From the NCBI GenBank assembly GCA_944391275.1, contig CALXSZ010000063.1, positions 1-7,191 of the forward strand: 7,191 bases of DNA. Direction: 5' to 3'. How positions within the stretch are numbered: the stretch's first letter is position 1; each line of letters starts with the position of its first letter. Below are positions 1-5,586 of this stretch, one piece after another. The position numbers were made by a program, and so were the translations under genes. The notes beneath the pieces were generated by a model that was not told the origin of the DNA, did no database searches, and saw nothing but the letters and a program-made list of their open reading frames with translations. Source of the stretch: an uncultured Syntrophomonadaceae bacterium (lineage in GTDB: Bacteria > Bacillota > Syntrophomonadia > Syntrophomonadales > Syntrophomonadaceae).

Positions 1-544
1 TACAATTCTCTTTTGTTTTTATTTTTTGCGGCAATTCAACAACGTGAATTTCTGTTTCGCAAGCTTGTAATACATCTGCAAGAAACAATAATCCGCATTG
101 CGCGTCAGGAGTAAAATCTAACCAAACCCTTACTTGGGGCGGATTCGATTTGAGCTTTTGCAAATCGCTCATACAATGAACCCAAAATTCATTTACCGAT
201 GCTTCCATATCTTCTTGTTCACGATAGCGATCAAAGGAAAACATTGCCCGAATGGAATCTTTTCTTGGACAGTTCTCGAAACAAATGGGAGACTTGATAT
301 CACCTTCCGACAAACCAAAAGAAATGCCCGCTATATCTTCTCTTTTACCACCCAACGGAACCGCTAACTTTTGTAATTCGATTTGTCTTTTTCTATATGC
401 TTTGATTGCTTTTCTTTTCGCAAAGAAGGAAAGCAATCCTTTTTTATCTGTAATAACGCCGATTAGACTGCTACGGTTATTTCCACAATTTTGCGCTAAG
501 GTTAATGCACCTTTTACAGAATCGTTAAAGCAAACTTCTAGCAT
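1..544 (-). CDS. DUF1835 domain-containing protein, partial (C-terminus beyond the window)
   Basis: The frame reads open from an ATG at 544 down to base 2 (181 codons) without a stop, so the C-terminal part lies outside the window. The N-terminus MLEVCFNDSVKGALTLAQ and the segment AVPLGGKREDIAGISFGLSEGDI (about residues 61-83) match what I know of DUF1835 proteins, which begin with a short beta-strand plus D-S-x-x-G-x-L motif and carry a conserved 'LGG...FxLxxGDI' stretch. A later stretch, RVWLDFTPDAQCGLLFL (about 139-155), fits the domain's 'R-x-W...CG' region. Function of the family is unknown. No signal peptide or membrane helix is visible, so it is probably cytoplasmic. The start is supported by GGAGAGG at 549-555 in good spacing. 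No convincing promoter lies directly upstream; it may be read from the mltG cluster or from within 545-856. Family call is fairly sure, role unknown. Confidence 0.78.
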   Translation of the reverse strand, partial: MLEVCFNDSVKGALTLAQNCGNNRSSLIGVITDKKGLLSFFAKRKAIKAYRKRQIELQKLAVPLGGKREDIAGISFGLSEGDIKSPICFENCPRKDSIRAMFSFDRYREQEDMEASVNEFWVHCMSDLQKLKSNPPQVRVWLDFTPDAQCGLLFLADVLQACETEIHVVELPQKIKTKENC

Positions 545-768
545 CTTGCCTCTCCAATCATACATACAGGTCTCGACTGGTGTCTTTTCATTTCAAACGC
601 CCGTTTATTGTTCTCTATTTTATCTTTCCTCGTTGCGCGCGCAGGACTTTGTTTATAAGTAGGACTTATAGGTAGGACTTGAGCGCTGTCCGGTAAATCT
701 TTGTTTTTTTCCTCCGCGAATATGTGGTGGAGTTTTGACTTTGGTTGGAAAAGCAAAGTCAATAGCAT
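538..768 (-). CDS. Doubtful 76-aa ORF in the leader of the DUF1835 gene
   Basis: An ATG at 768 follows GGGGAG (776-781) with a 7-base spacer, and the frame ends with TAG at 538-540, overlapping the DUF1835 start by 7 bases. That arrangement would suit translational coupling. The product begins MLLTLLFQPKSKLHHIF and is basic and polar afterwards, with no domain, membrane segment or family I recognise. The composition (few glycines, many K/R/N/Q, several prolines) does not look like a folded conserved protein. The frame also stays open upstream of this ATG as far as the end of the DUF4911 gene, so openness may be chance. A 9-bp hairpin lies over its first codons. It may be a small hypothetical protein, a leader peptide, or not translated at all. 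Confidence 0.25.
   Translation of the reverse strand: MLLTLLFQPKSKLHHIFAEEKNKDLPDSAQVLPISPTYKQSPARATRKDKIENNKRAFEMKRHQSRPVCMIGEARC
653..678. repeat. Two tandem 13-base direct repeats
   Basis: TTATAAGTAGGAC (653-665) is followed immediately by TTATAGGTAGGAC (666-678), differing at one base. A shorter relative, GCAGGACTT, lies just before at 641-649. The units sit about 110-130 bases upstream of the DUF1835 start. They could be binding sites for a regulator or a remnant of slippage; the sequence alone does not decide. Confidence 0.6.
735..762. repeat. Perfect 9-bp inverted repeat (hairpin or operator)
   Basis: TTGACTTTG (735-743) and CAAAGTCAA (754-762) pair perfectly around a 10-base loop. 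No T-run follows on either strand, so it is not an ordinary intrinsic terminator. On the minus strand it would lie in the transcript leader ahead of the DUF1835 gene. It could act as an operator palindrome or an RNA hairpin. Confidence 0.55.
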
Positions 769-856
769 CCGCGATCTCCCCATGAAAGTCACTATAACAA
801 AGTTTCCAGGATCAAAAAATGGATGCTTTTTATTAACGAGGGAAAACTTAAAAATA

Positions 857-1060
857 TCAGCGAAAAATTTTAATATCAAAAGGCAAATGGTCTAGAATCT
901 CCATCACTTCAGGAAAAGAATCTTCCGTAACACGGATGATGACTTGCCCATCGGAAGGGTTAATCGTAGAGAGAACCCCTAGATTGTCGTATCCTTCAAG
1001 AATTTTGGACAGAAAATCAATATTACAAGGGGCGACTTGAGCCAAAATTTCCGTTTTCAT
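857..1060 (-). CDS. Small DUF4911 domain-containing protein
   Basis: A 67-residue protein. The layout (a strand, IDFLSKILEGYDNLGVLSTI at about 14-33, GQVIIRVTEDSFPEVMEIL at about 38-56, then a short end) matches the DUF4911 family, whose members are about this size and are predicted to form a small alpha/beta fold of the ACT/ferredoxin-like kind. Biochemical function is unknown. Its ATG overlaps the stop of the U32 gene as ATGA (1057-1060). The nearest Shine-Dalgarno-like sequence (AAGGAG, 1073-1078) is 12 bases from the ATG, longer than usual, so translation probably depends on ribosomes finishing the U32 gene. This arrangement points to a shared or supporting role with the U32 protein, but that is inference. 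The gene is intact. Confidence 0.8.
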   Translation of the reverse strand: MKTEILAQVAPCNIDFLSKILEGYDNLGVLSTINPSDGQVIIRVTEDSFPEVMEILDHLPFDIKIFR

Positions 1061-2280
1061 ATCGATTCAGTTCTCCTTAAAATAGCGCCTTTCTCGACAG
1101 AAGGTCCCGGAACCCAAATCAATTGTTTGGGATGCCGGGCACGGTCCATTTCCACACCGTATGCATCGTAGAGACGAGACGGATTCAACGGAAGGATTTT
1201 CCCGCCGGGCAAGAATAATTCCAAAGGTTCTTGGGGACCGAAATTGGCGCGTTGTTCGATAATTAAACAGCGGCGTTCTTCGTCATAGCCTTGCACCATA
1301 CCGCAAAACGTCGTCTTCTGAGGATGATCTTCCTTATATGTGTCTTGCATATTGGCGTCCATTCCGTGGATAAAGCCGGTTGTGAAAGGACGAGTGGACG
1401 TATATTCCAGTTCTTTTTTCCAAGCCGTTAATATTCCTTGCGGGAAAGGCCGGTGTTCCTGGAGATAGAAATCAATCGCTTGCCGATACACGCTGCCGAC
1501 GCTCGCGACGTATAAGGGGCTTTTCATACGGCCCTCAACCTTAAAAGAATCGATGCCTGCGTCGATGAGTTCGGGGATTTGTTCTAAAAGACATAAATCT
1601 TTCGAGTTGAGCAAGTAACTTCCGTGCATATCTTCTTCGATACCAAAATATTGCCCGGGGCGTTTTTCTTCCTGAAGGAAATAATGATACCGACAAGGCT
1701 GGGTACATTCTCCAGCGTTGGCGCTACGGCCGGTCATAAATTGCGAAAGGAGACAACGTCCGGAATAGGCCATACACATTGCCCCGTGTACAAAGACCTC
1801 GATTTCAATCGGGACTTTTTCCTTGATTTGTAGAATTTCTTCCAATGGGACTTCACGCGCTAGAACAATGCGTGAAGCTCCCAAATCCAGACAAACAGCG
1901 GCGGCTTCGTAGTTCGATATACTGGCCTGCGTACTGATGGTGACCGGGATTTGCGGAACCACACGTTTGGCCAAAGCGAGGATGCCTAGATCGGCAATAA
2001 TGAGACCGTCTACGCCTAGTTCGCCTAAACGTTCCAAATATCCTGGCAGATCCAGGATATCCTGATTATGCGCGAGGATATTAACCGTTACCCGGACTTT
2101 TTTCCCGGCGTCATGCGTCAAACGAACGACCTCCTGCATTTCCGCATCATCCGCGTTTCCAGCTTGGGCTCGCAAACTGAAACGCCGCCCGCCGATATAG
2201 ATCGCGTCGGCCCCATAATGCAGGGCGGTTTGCGCTTTTTCAAGTGTGCCGGCTGGCAGAAGCAATTCGGGTTTGTTCAT
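1057..2280 (-). CDS. U32-family protein, TrhP/YrrO-type tRNA hydroxylation factor
   Basis: A 407-residue protein of the peptidase U32 family. The family signature is clear: EVFVHGAMCMAYSGRCLLS at 161-179. Cysteines at 169, 176, 192 and 230 (with another at 196) are placed as in relatives that bind an iron-sulfur cluster; KVEGRMKSPLYVASV lies just after. The N-terminal LLLPAGTLEKAQTALHYGAD segment is the start of the TIM-barrel-like domain. Although named peptidases, E. coli TrhP (YegQ) and B. subtilis YrrN/YrrO act in prephenate-dependent 5-hydroxyuridine formation at tRNA position 34; RlhA, another relative, hydroxylates 23S rRNA. The complete length and lack of a signal peptide fit a cytoplasmic RNA-modification role. 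The start follows AGGAGG (2288-2293) with a 7-base spacer. It lies 33 bases after mltG, a neighbourhood also seen in B. subtilis (yrrL to yrrO). tRNA versus rRNA as substrate is inferred from this context. Confidence 0.88.
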   Translation of the reverse strand: MNKPELLLPAGTLEKAQTALHYGADAIYIGGRRFSLRAQAGNADDAEMQEVVRLTHDAGKKVRVTVNILAHNQDILDLPGYLERLGELGVDGLIIADLGILALAKRVVPQIPVTISTQASISNYEAAAVCLDLGASRIVLAREVPLEEILQIKEKVPIEIEVFVHGAMCMAYSGRCLLSQFMTGRSANAGECTQPCRYHYFLQEEKRPGQYFGIEEDMHGSYLLNSKDLCLLEQIPELIDAGIDSFKVEGRMKSPLYVASVGSVYRQAIDFYLQEHRPFPQGILTAWKKELEYTSTRPFTTGFIHGMDANMQDTYKEDHPQKTTFCGMVQGYDEERRCLIIEQRANFGPQEPLELFLPGGKILPLNPSRLYDAYGVEMDRARHPKQLIWVPGPSVEKGAILRRTESI

Positions 2281-2313
2281 TTTCTATCCTCCTCTTCCAT
2301 CCTCCTTGATTGA

Positions 2314-3387
2314 TTACTGATATTTTTGCTGTGCCTGAAGATGATCGTTAAAATTTGTAGAAAACTCATGCGTTCCATCTCCAACGGCAACATAATAAAG
2401 AAACTCGTGTTGTTCCGGATGTAAGGCGGCGTATAAAGCGTTCTCTCCAGGGCAAGCAATGGGCCCGGGAGGAAGGCCGGGGTATAAATACGTATTATAA
2501 GGAGAATCGACCGTTAAATCACTTAAAGAGACCGTTTCTTTGTGTTCTCCCAGTGCATATAAGACCGAGGCGTCAATTTGCAAGGGCATTCCCCGACTCA
2601 AGCGGTTGTAAATAACGCCTGCGATTCGGGCTTGTTCATCTTCTACCTGACATTCTCGTTCAATTAAAGAAGCAATGGTCACGATTTCGTGTACGGAAAA
2701 ATCATGCGTAATCTCCTCCGTATTTTCTGCTACAAGCCCTTGCCATACGTCATCAAAACGATTGAGCATTCCTTCTATGATGTCCGAGGCGTTTCCGTTT
2801 TCGTCTAAACTGTATGTATCCGGAAACAAGAAACCTTCTAGCGGTTCACGGATCGAATCGTCTTTTACAATGTAATCCCGGGAATAGTCGGCCTGCAAAG
2901 CCTCCTGCCAATCCCTTTCTTCAATGAATCCCGATTCCAACAAACGAGTGTGGATCTGTTCAACGGTAAAACCTTCAGGTATGGTAACCAAATTGCGATA
3001 TACTTCTCCATTGACCAGCATTTCAGCGATTTCTGCAACAGATTGACTAGGGCTAAAACGGTAATTTCCCGCTTGTAAACGCTGGTCTAACTGATTTAAA
3101 CGACAATAAAGCACAAAGGAGGACGCATTTTGAACTAAGCGCTGATCGGCTAACAGTTGAGCAATGGAAGCGACGCCGCTGCCGGATGGAATCTGAACGG
3201 AAATTTGTTCATCGGAAGTACGGTCTACCGGAAGCCAAGACTGTCCAATACGATATTTTACGTAAAGAGCGCTTCCACCCAGAAGGATAAACAAGACGAG
3301 GCATCCAATAAGAATACGAAACAGACACCCGCGCTTTTTTTTCGGTTTTACATGATTTTTTGAGGGAACAGAAGAATGATAATGCAT
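2314..3387 (-). CDS. mltG: Endolytic murein transglycosylase MltG (YceG family)
   Basis: A 357-residue membrane-anchored enzyme that cleaves nascent glycan strands and so limits peptidoglycan chain length. A basic cytoplasmic tail (KPKKKRG, 14-20) precedes one transmembrane helix at about 21-44. A LysM-like subdomain (about 60-130) is followed by the YceG catalytic domain. Family motifs are present: EGFLFPDTY (184-192), IASLIERE (238-245) in which E243 aligns with the catalytic glutamate of E. coli MltG, NRLSRGMPLQID (261-272) and SPYNTYLYPGLPPGPI (295-310). Length is normal. An in-frame ATG lies 30 bases upstream, but ATG 3387 is chosen because GGAGG (3393-3397) sits 5 bases before it and the product then begins with the expected short basic tail. 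First gene of the minus-strand cluster, with its own promoter at 3433-3460. Confidence 0.95.
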   Translation of the reverse strand: MHYHSSVPSKNHVKPKKKRGCLFRILIGCLVLFILLGGSALYVKYRIGQSWLPVDRTSDEQISVQIPSGSGVASIAQLLADQRLVQNASSFVLYCRLNQLDQRLQAGNYRFSPSQSVAEIAEMLVNGEVYRNLVTIPEGFTVEQIHTRLLESGFIEERDWQEALQADYSRDYIVKDDSIREPLEGFLFPDTYSLDENGNASDIIEGMLNRFDDVWQGLVAENTEEITHDFSVHEIVTIASLIERECQVEDEQARIAGVIYNRLSRGMPLQIDASVLYALGEHKETVSLSDLTVDSPYNTYLYPGLPPGPIACPGENALYAALHPEQHEFLYYVAVGDGTHEFSTNFNDHLQAQQKYQ

Positions 3388-3411
3388 AATTTCCTCCAAT
3401 AATATAAATGA

Positions 3412-3459
3412 TGACAAAATAATCCCCTTTTAAGCATAGAGAAAAAAATGATTTTGTCA
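3412..3459. repeat. 9-bp inverted repeat around the mltG -10 region
   Basis: TGACAAAAT (3412-3420) and ATTTTGTCA (3451-3459) are perfect inverted copies about 30 bases apart; the second overlaps the mltG -35 box. A related ATTTGTCA (3473-3480) covers the -35 of the divergent promoter. This may be a regulator-binding arrangement, or coincidence arising from -35-like sequence. Confidence 0.4.
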
Positions 3460-3460
3460 A
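3433..3460 (-). promoter_or_regulatory. Sigma-A-like promoter for mltG
   Basis: On the minus strand, TTGACA (3455-3460, perfect -35) is separated by 16 bases from TATGCT (3433-3438, -10 with four of six consensus bases). Transcription would start near 3426, giving a leader of about 40 bases before the mltG ATG. No other promoter is seen between mltG and the U32 or DUF4911 genes. Confidence 0.72.
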
Positions 3461-3474
3461 GTCGCAAAGAAGAT

Positions 3475-3503
3475 TTGTCATCGGGTTGAAAATCATGTAT
3501 AAT
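3475..3503 (+). promoter_or_regulatory. Sigma-A-like promoter for the aminopeptidase-efp pair
   Basis: TTGTCA (3475-3480) and a perfect TATAAT (3498-3503) are separated by exactly 17 bases. Transcription would start near 3510, leaving about 36 bases of leader before the ATG at 3546. The -35 box lies 14 bases from that of the divergent mltG promoter, so the two transcripts could share control. Confidence 0.85.
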
Positions 3504-3545
3504 GAAAAAATATTACATAGGCCAAAATGGAAAGCGGTGAAAAAA

Positions 3546-4625
3546 ATGGGGCAAAGAGAGCGTTTGCAACGATTACGAGAAGAAATGCAGCAACTTAACC
3601 AAGAAGCTTGTCTGATCCATAAGGCGGAAAATATCCGCTATTTGTCCGGCTTTACTGGAGGAACGGATGGGATTTTGTTCGTTTCTGAAACGGAACAGAT
3701 TCTGTTAACGGATGGGCGATATGTCGAACAAGCCCAAACGGAATCGCCGGAATGGAAATTGGTGGAAATTCAGGGCGATTCGGTGGAAACTTTGAAAGAG
3801 CTTTGCCAGCCCTATCAGAAGGTTGTCTTAGAGGCTCATGCAATTAGTTGGCAGCAATATTTGTCTTATCAGGCGCGTCTTGGCGTATCCTTAGAAGCTG
3901 GGACCGAGATTCTGGAAAAAATGCGAGCCATAAAAGAACCGGAAGAAATTGCCTGTTTAAAGGGAGCGGCTCGGGCGGGCGATGAAACTTTTTCGGAATT
4001 GCTTTCTATTTTAAAACCTGGAATGACAGAAATGGATGTGGCCAATCAGATTGTGTTGGGACTGAAAAAACATGGATGCAGTGGAGAATCTTTTTCAACC
4101 ATTGCTATTTCAGGTCCTAAAACAGCGCTTCCACATGGACAACCGGATCATACTCCGTTAAAAGAAAAAGATACCCTTTTGATGGATTACGGAGGGTTTT
4201 TTCAAGGATATGCCGGAGATATGACGCGTACCGTGGTATTGGGGGAACCCAATCCCTTATTTTACGATCGGTATCAAGCGGTGCTGGAAGCGCAGTTGGA
4301 GGGGCTTCAGACGGTGAAAGCGGGCGTCTTGTGCAGCGAGGTAGACCGCAGAGTGCGCAAAGTACTTGAAAAATATGGTTTGGAGCAGTACTATGTACAT
4401 GCTACGGGACATGGCGTTGGATTGGAGATCCATGAAGCGCCGCGCGTAGGGAGCCGTTCAAATACTTTATTGAAAGAAAATATGGCTGTCACAGTCGAAC
4501 CCGGGATCTATATTCCCGGTTGGGGGGGGATTCGGATTGAGGATACGGTATTGGTTCAATCCGGAGGCTGCGAACCCCTTACGCATTCCAGTAAAGAACT
4601 TATCGTTATTTCACAACATTCTTAG
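3546..4625 (+). CDS. M24-family Xaa-Pro aminopeptidase/dipeptidase
   Basis: A 359-residue cytoplasmic metallopeptidase that removes residues next to proline. An N-terminal creatinase-like domain (about 1-125, with ENIRYLSGFTGGTDGILF at 28-45) precedes the pita-bread catalytic domain. All five metal ligands are visible: D214 and D225 (LLMDYGG...GYAGDMTRT), H289 (ATGHGVG), E318 (VEPGIY) and E332 (GIRIEDTV). H197 (LPHGQPD) and H296 (HEAPR) match active-site histidines. Length is that of short Bacillota PepP/YqhT-type enzymes; separating PepP from PepQ needs a tree. The frame extends upstream to 3486, but those codons lie inside the promoter, so ATG 3546 is chosen; GGTGA (3536-3540) lies 5 bases before it. 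efp follows after 32 bases, a common pairing in Bacillota. A run of eight G bases (4522-4529) encodes part of the conserved GWGGIR segment. Confidence 0.93.
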   Translation: MGQRERLQRLREEMQQLNQEACLIHKAENIRYLSGFTGGTDGILFVSETEQILLTDGRYVEQAQTESPEWKLVEIQGDSVETLKELCQPYQKVVLEAHAISWQQYLSYQARLGVSLEAGTEILEKMRAIKEPEEIACLKGAARAGDETFSELLSILKPGMTEMDVANQIVLGLKKHGCSGESFSTIAISGPKTALPHGQPDHTPLKEKDTLLMDYGGFFQGYAGDMTRTVVLGEPNPLFYDRYQAVLEAQLEGLQTVKAGVLCSEVDRRVRKVLEKYGLEQYYVHATGHGVGLEIHEAPRVGSRSNTLLKENMAVTVEPGIYIPGWGGIRIEDTVLVQSGGCEPLTHSSKELIVISQHS

Positions 4626-4657
4626 GATGATTAATTTTAGTATGGAGGGAGATACGC

Positions 4658-5215
4658 ATGATCTCAGTAAATGATTTTAAGACGGGCGTAACAGTAGATA
4701 TTGATGGCGTTGCTTATCAAGTAGTTGAATTCCAACATGTAAAACCGGGAAAAGGCGCGGCTTTTGTCCGGGCGAAACTGAAGAATCTTGTAACAGGCGG
4801 TAGCGTAGAGAAAACCTTCCGCGGCGGAGAAAAAATTCCCAGAGCCCATTTGGACAAAAAAGAAATGCAGTATTTATATCATGATGGACAAGATTATGTT
4901 TTTATGGATACGTCCAGTTTTGATCAACTACCCATCTCTGAGGAAACCATTGGGGAAAACAAAAAATGGCTACAGGAAAATATGCTGATTCAAATTGTCG
5001 TTTTCCAAGGTTCGATTATCGGAGTGGAACTGCCGAACTTTATTGAAATGGAAATTGTTGATTGCGAACCCGCTGTAAAAGGGGACACGGCAACCGGGGC
5101 CAGTAAAATGGCGACCGTTGAAACCGGAGCCCGAGTACAAGTTCCGTTATTTGTTGAACAGGGGGATCGAATTCGCATTGATACCCGTACCGGAGAATAT
5201 ATGGAACGCGTGTAA
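4658..5215 (+). CDS. efp: Translation elongation factor P
   Basis: A 185-residue, full-length EF-P. It binds ribosomes stalled on consecutive prolines between the P and E sites and promotes peptide-bond formation. The KOW-like first domain carries the loop VKPGKGAAFVR (28-38), with K32 at the tip, the position that receives a modification in many bacteria (5-aminopentanol in B. subtilis, beta-lysine in E. coli). Two OB-fold domains follow; the C-terminal signature region is ATVETGARVQVPLFVEQGD (152-170), then RIRIDTRTGEYMERV. GGAGGG (4644-4649) lies 8 bases before the ATG. It shares the aminopeptidase promoter and ends at an intrinsic terminator. No gene for lysine modification is in the window, so the state of K32 cannot be inferred. 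Confidence 0.97.
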   Translation: MISVNDFKTGVTVDIDGVAYQVVEFQHVKPGKGAAFVRAKLKNLVTGGSVEKTFRGGEKIPRAHLDKKEMQYLYHDGQDYVFMDTSSFDQLPISEETIGENKKWLQENMLIQIVVFQGSIIGVELPNFIEMEIVDCEPAVKGDTATGASKMATVETGARVQVPLFVEQGDRIRIDTRTGEYMERV

Positions 5216-5253
5216 TGAAATAAAATGAAATGAAATAATCTGATATGCAAAAG

Positions 5254-5284
5254 ACTCTCTGTTTTACAAGCAGAGAGTTTTTTT
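5254..5284 (+). terminator. Rho-independent terminator after efp
   Basis: ACTCTCTG (5254-5261) and CAGAGAGT (5271-5278) form a perfect 8-bp stem with a 9-base loop, followed by a run of T to 5284. It lies 38 bases after the efp stop and closes the aminopeptidase-efp unit. The opposite strand has only a short T-run, so two-way activity is weak at most. Confidence 0.92.
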
Positions 5285-5310
5285 GGCTATGGGCAAGTAG
5301 GAGATATCCC

Positions 5311-5400
5311 ATGCGCAAGAATGTCCTGATCCGCATGCGTTCGCTTATTCATTTGCCGCCTCCGTATTGGATTCCTGCAAGGCGCCTAGAACAAAATTAG
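5311..5400 (+). CDS. Possible 29-aa small ORF
   Basis: ATG 5311 to TAG 5398-5400, preceded by AGGAG (5299-5303) with a 7-base spacer, which is a good ribosome binding site. The product (MRKNVLIRMRSLIHLPPPYW and nine more residues) is strongly basic with a short proline run and matches no family I know. No promoter is seen between the efp terminator and the ORF. It might be a real small protein or a chance frame. Confidence 0.22.
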   Translation: MRKNVLIRMRSLIHLPPPYWIPARRLEQN

Positions 5401-5429
5401 ATCTTTATAGACGTTTGTTTTGGGCGAAT

Positions 5430-5464
5430 GACGGATTAAAATGCTGAGAGACGTTTTAATCGTC
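5430..5464 (+). other. Bulged hairpin of unknown role
   Basis: GACGGATTAAAA (5430-5441) pairs with TTTTAATCGTC (5454-5464) with a single bulged G, giving 11 base pairs around a 12-base loop. The following bases (CTGTTTATTT) are a poor U-tract, so it is a weak terminator at best. It may be an operator, part of a small RNA, or a weak terminator protecting the next gene. Confidence 0.45.
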
Positions 5465-5521
5465 CTGTTTATTTCCATGAAAAGCGCATTTTACGCAAGG
5501 GGTTTGCTTTTTTATCTCTTT

Positions 5522-5527
5522 TATAAT
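5522..5527 (+). promoter_or_regulatory. Candidate -10 box for the repeat-protein gene
   Basis: A perfect TATAAT, 59 bases before the ATG at 5587. No recognisable -35 lies 16-18 bases upstream (that position reads GGGGTT), and there is no extended -10. If used, it may need an activator. Confidence 0.4.
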
Positions 5528-5586
5528 AAGATAGAAACAGAGATTTTACATGCAATCAACTCGGAAGAAGATGAGGAGGAGCATAC

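Larger units (their letters stand above)
545..856. other. Intergenic leader between the DUF4911 and DUF1835 genes
   Basis: About 310 bases with no confidently coding gene. It holds a perfect 9-bp inverted repeat (735-762), a 13-base tandem repeat (653-678), a doubtful minus-strand ORF and a TATAGT box (minus strand, 791-796) with no good -35 partner. No clear intrinsic terminator follows the DUF4911 stop, so transcription from the mltG cluster could run through to the DUF1835 gene. Confidence 0.6.
5285..5586. other. Spacer between the efp terminator and the repeat-protein gene
   Basis: About 300 bases without a confident gene. It contains the 29-codon ORF (5311-5400), a bulged hairpin (5430-5464), a weak 4-bp hairpin (GCAAGGGGTTTGC, 5495-5507) followed by T bases, and a TATAAT box (5522-5527). 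I recognise no riboswitch or known RNA family in it. Confidence 0.55.

Noticed and set aside
559..564. TATGAT (minus strand) as a -10 box for the DUF1835 gene
   Set aside because: It is only about 15 bases from the ATG, so the transcript would start inside or beyond the ribosome binding site, and no -35 matches.
252..662. Plus-strand frame across the left end
   Set aside because: It lies opposite the well-supported DUF1835 gene, has no ribosome binding site, and its product resembles no family.
769..879. Upstream extension of the doubtful minus-strand ORF to a TTG at 879
   Set aside because: No ribosome binding site precedes the TTG, it lies inside the end of the DUF4911 gene, and the product has no recognisable features.
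2277..2300. Seven-codon ORF (MEEEDRK) overlapping the U32 start, as a possible leader peptide
   Set aside because: Its AAGGAGG abuts the ATG with no spacer, and the AGGAGG inside it is simply the U32 ribosome binding site.
3388..3417. Ten-residue longer MltG start at 3417
   Set aside because: No ribosome binding site precedes it, whereas GGAGG is well placed before ATG 3387.
3486..3545. Longer start for the aminopeptidase (TTG 3486 or ATG 3495)
   Set aside because: These codons lie within the promoter, with the -10 box at 3498-3503, so they would not be in the mRNA.
5216..5238. TGAAAT-like short repeats right after the efp stop, as a possible microsatellite
   Set aside because: Only a few imperfect units, A/T-rich, without a clear period; likely chance.
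4990..5336. Minus-strand frames opposite efp and its terminator
   Set aside because: They mirror the coding pattern of efp and cross the intrinsic terminator; products have no protein-like features.
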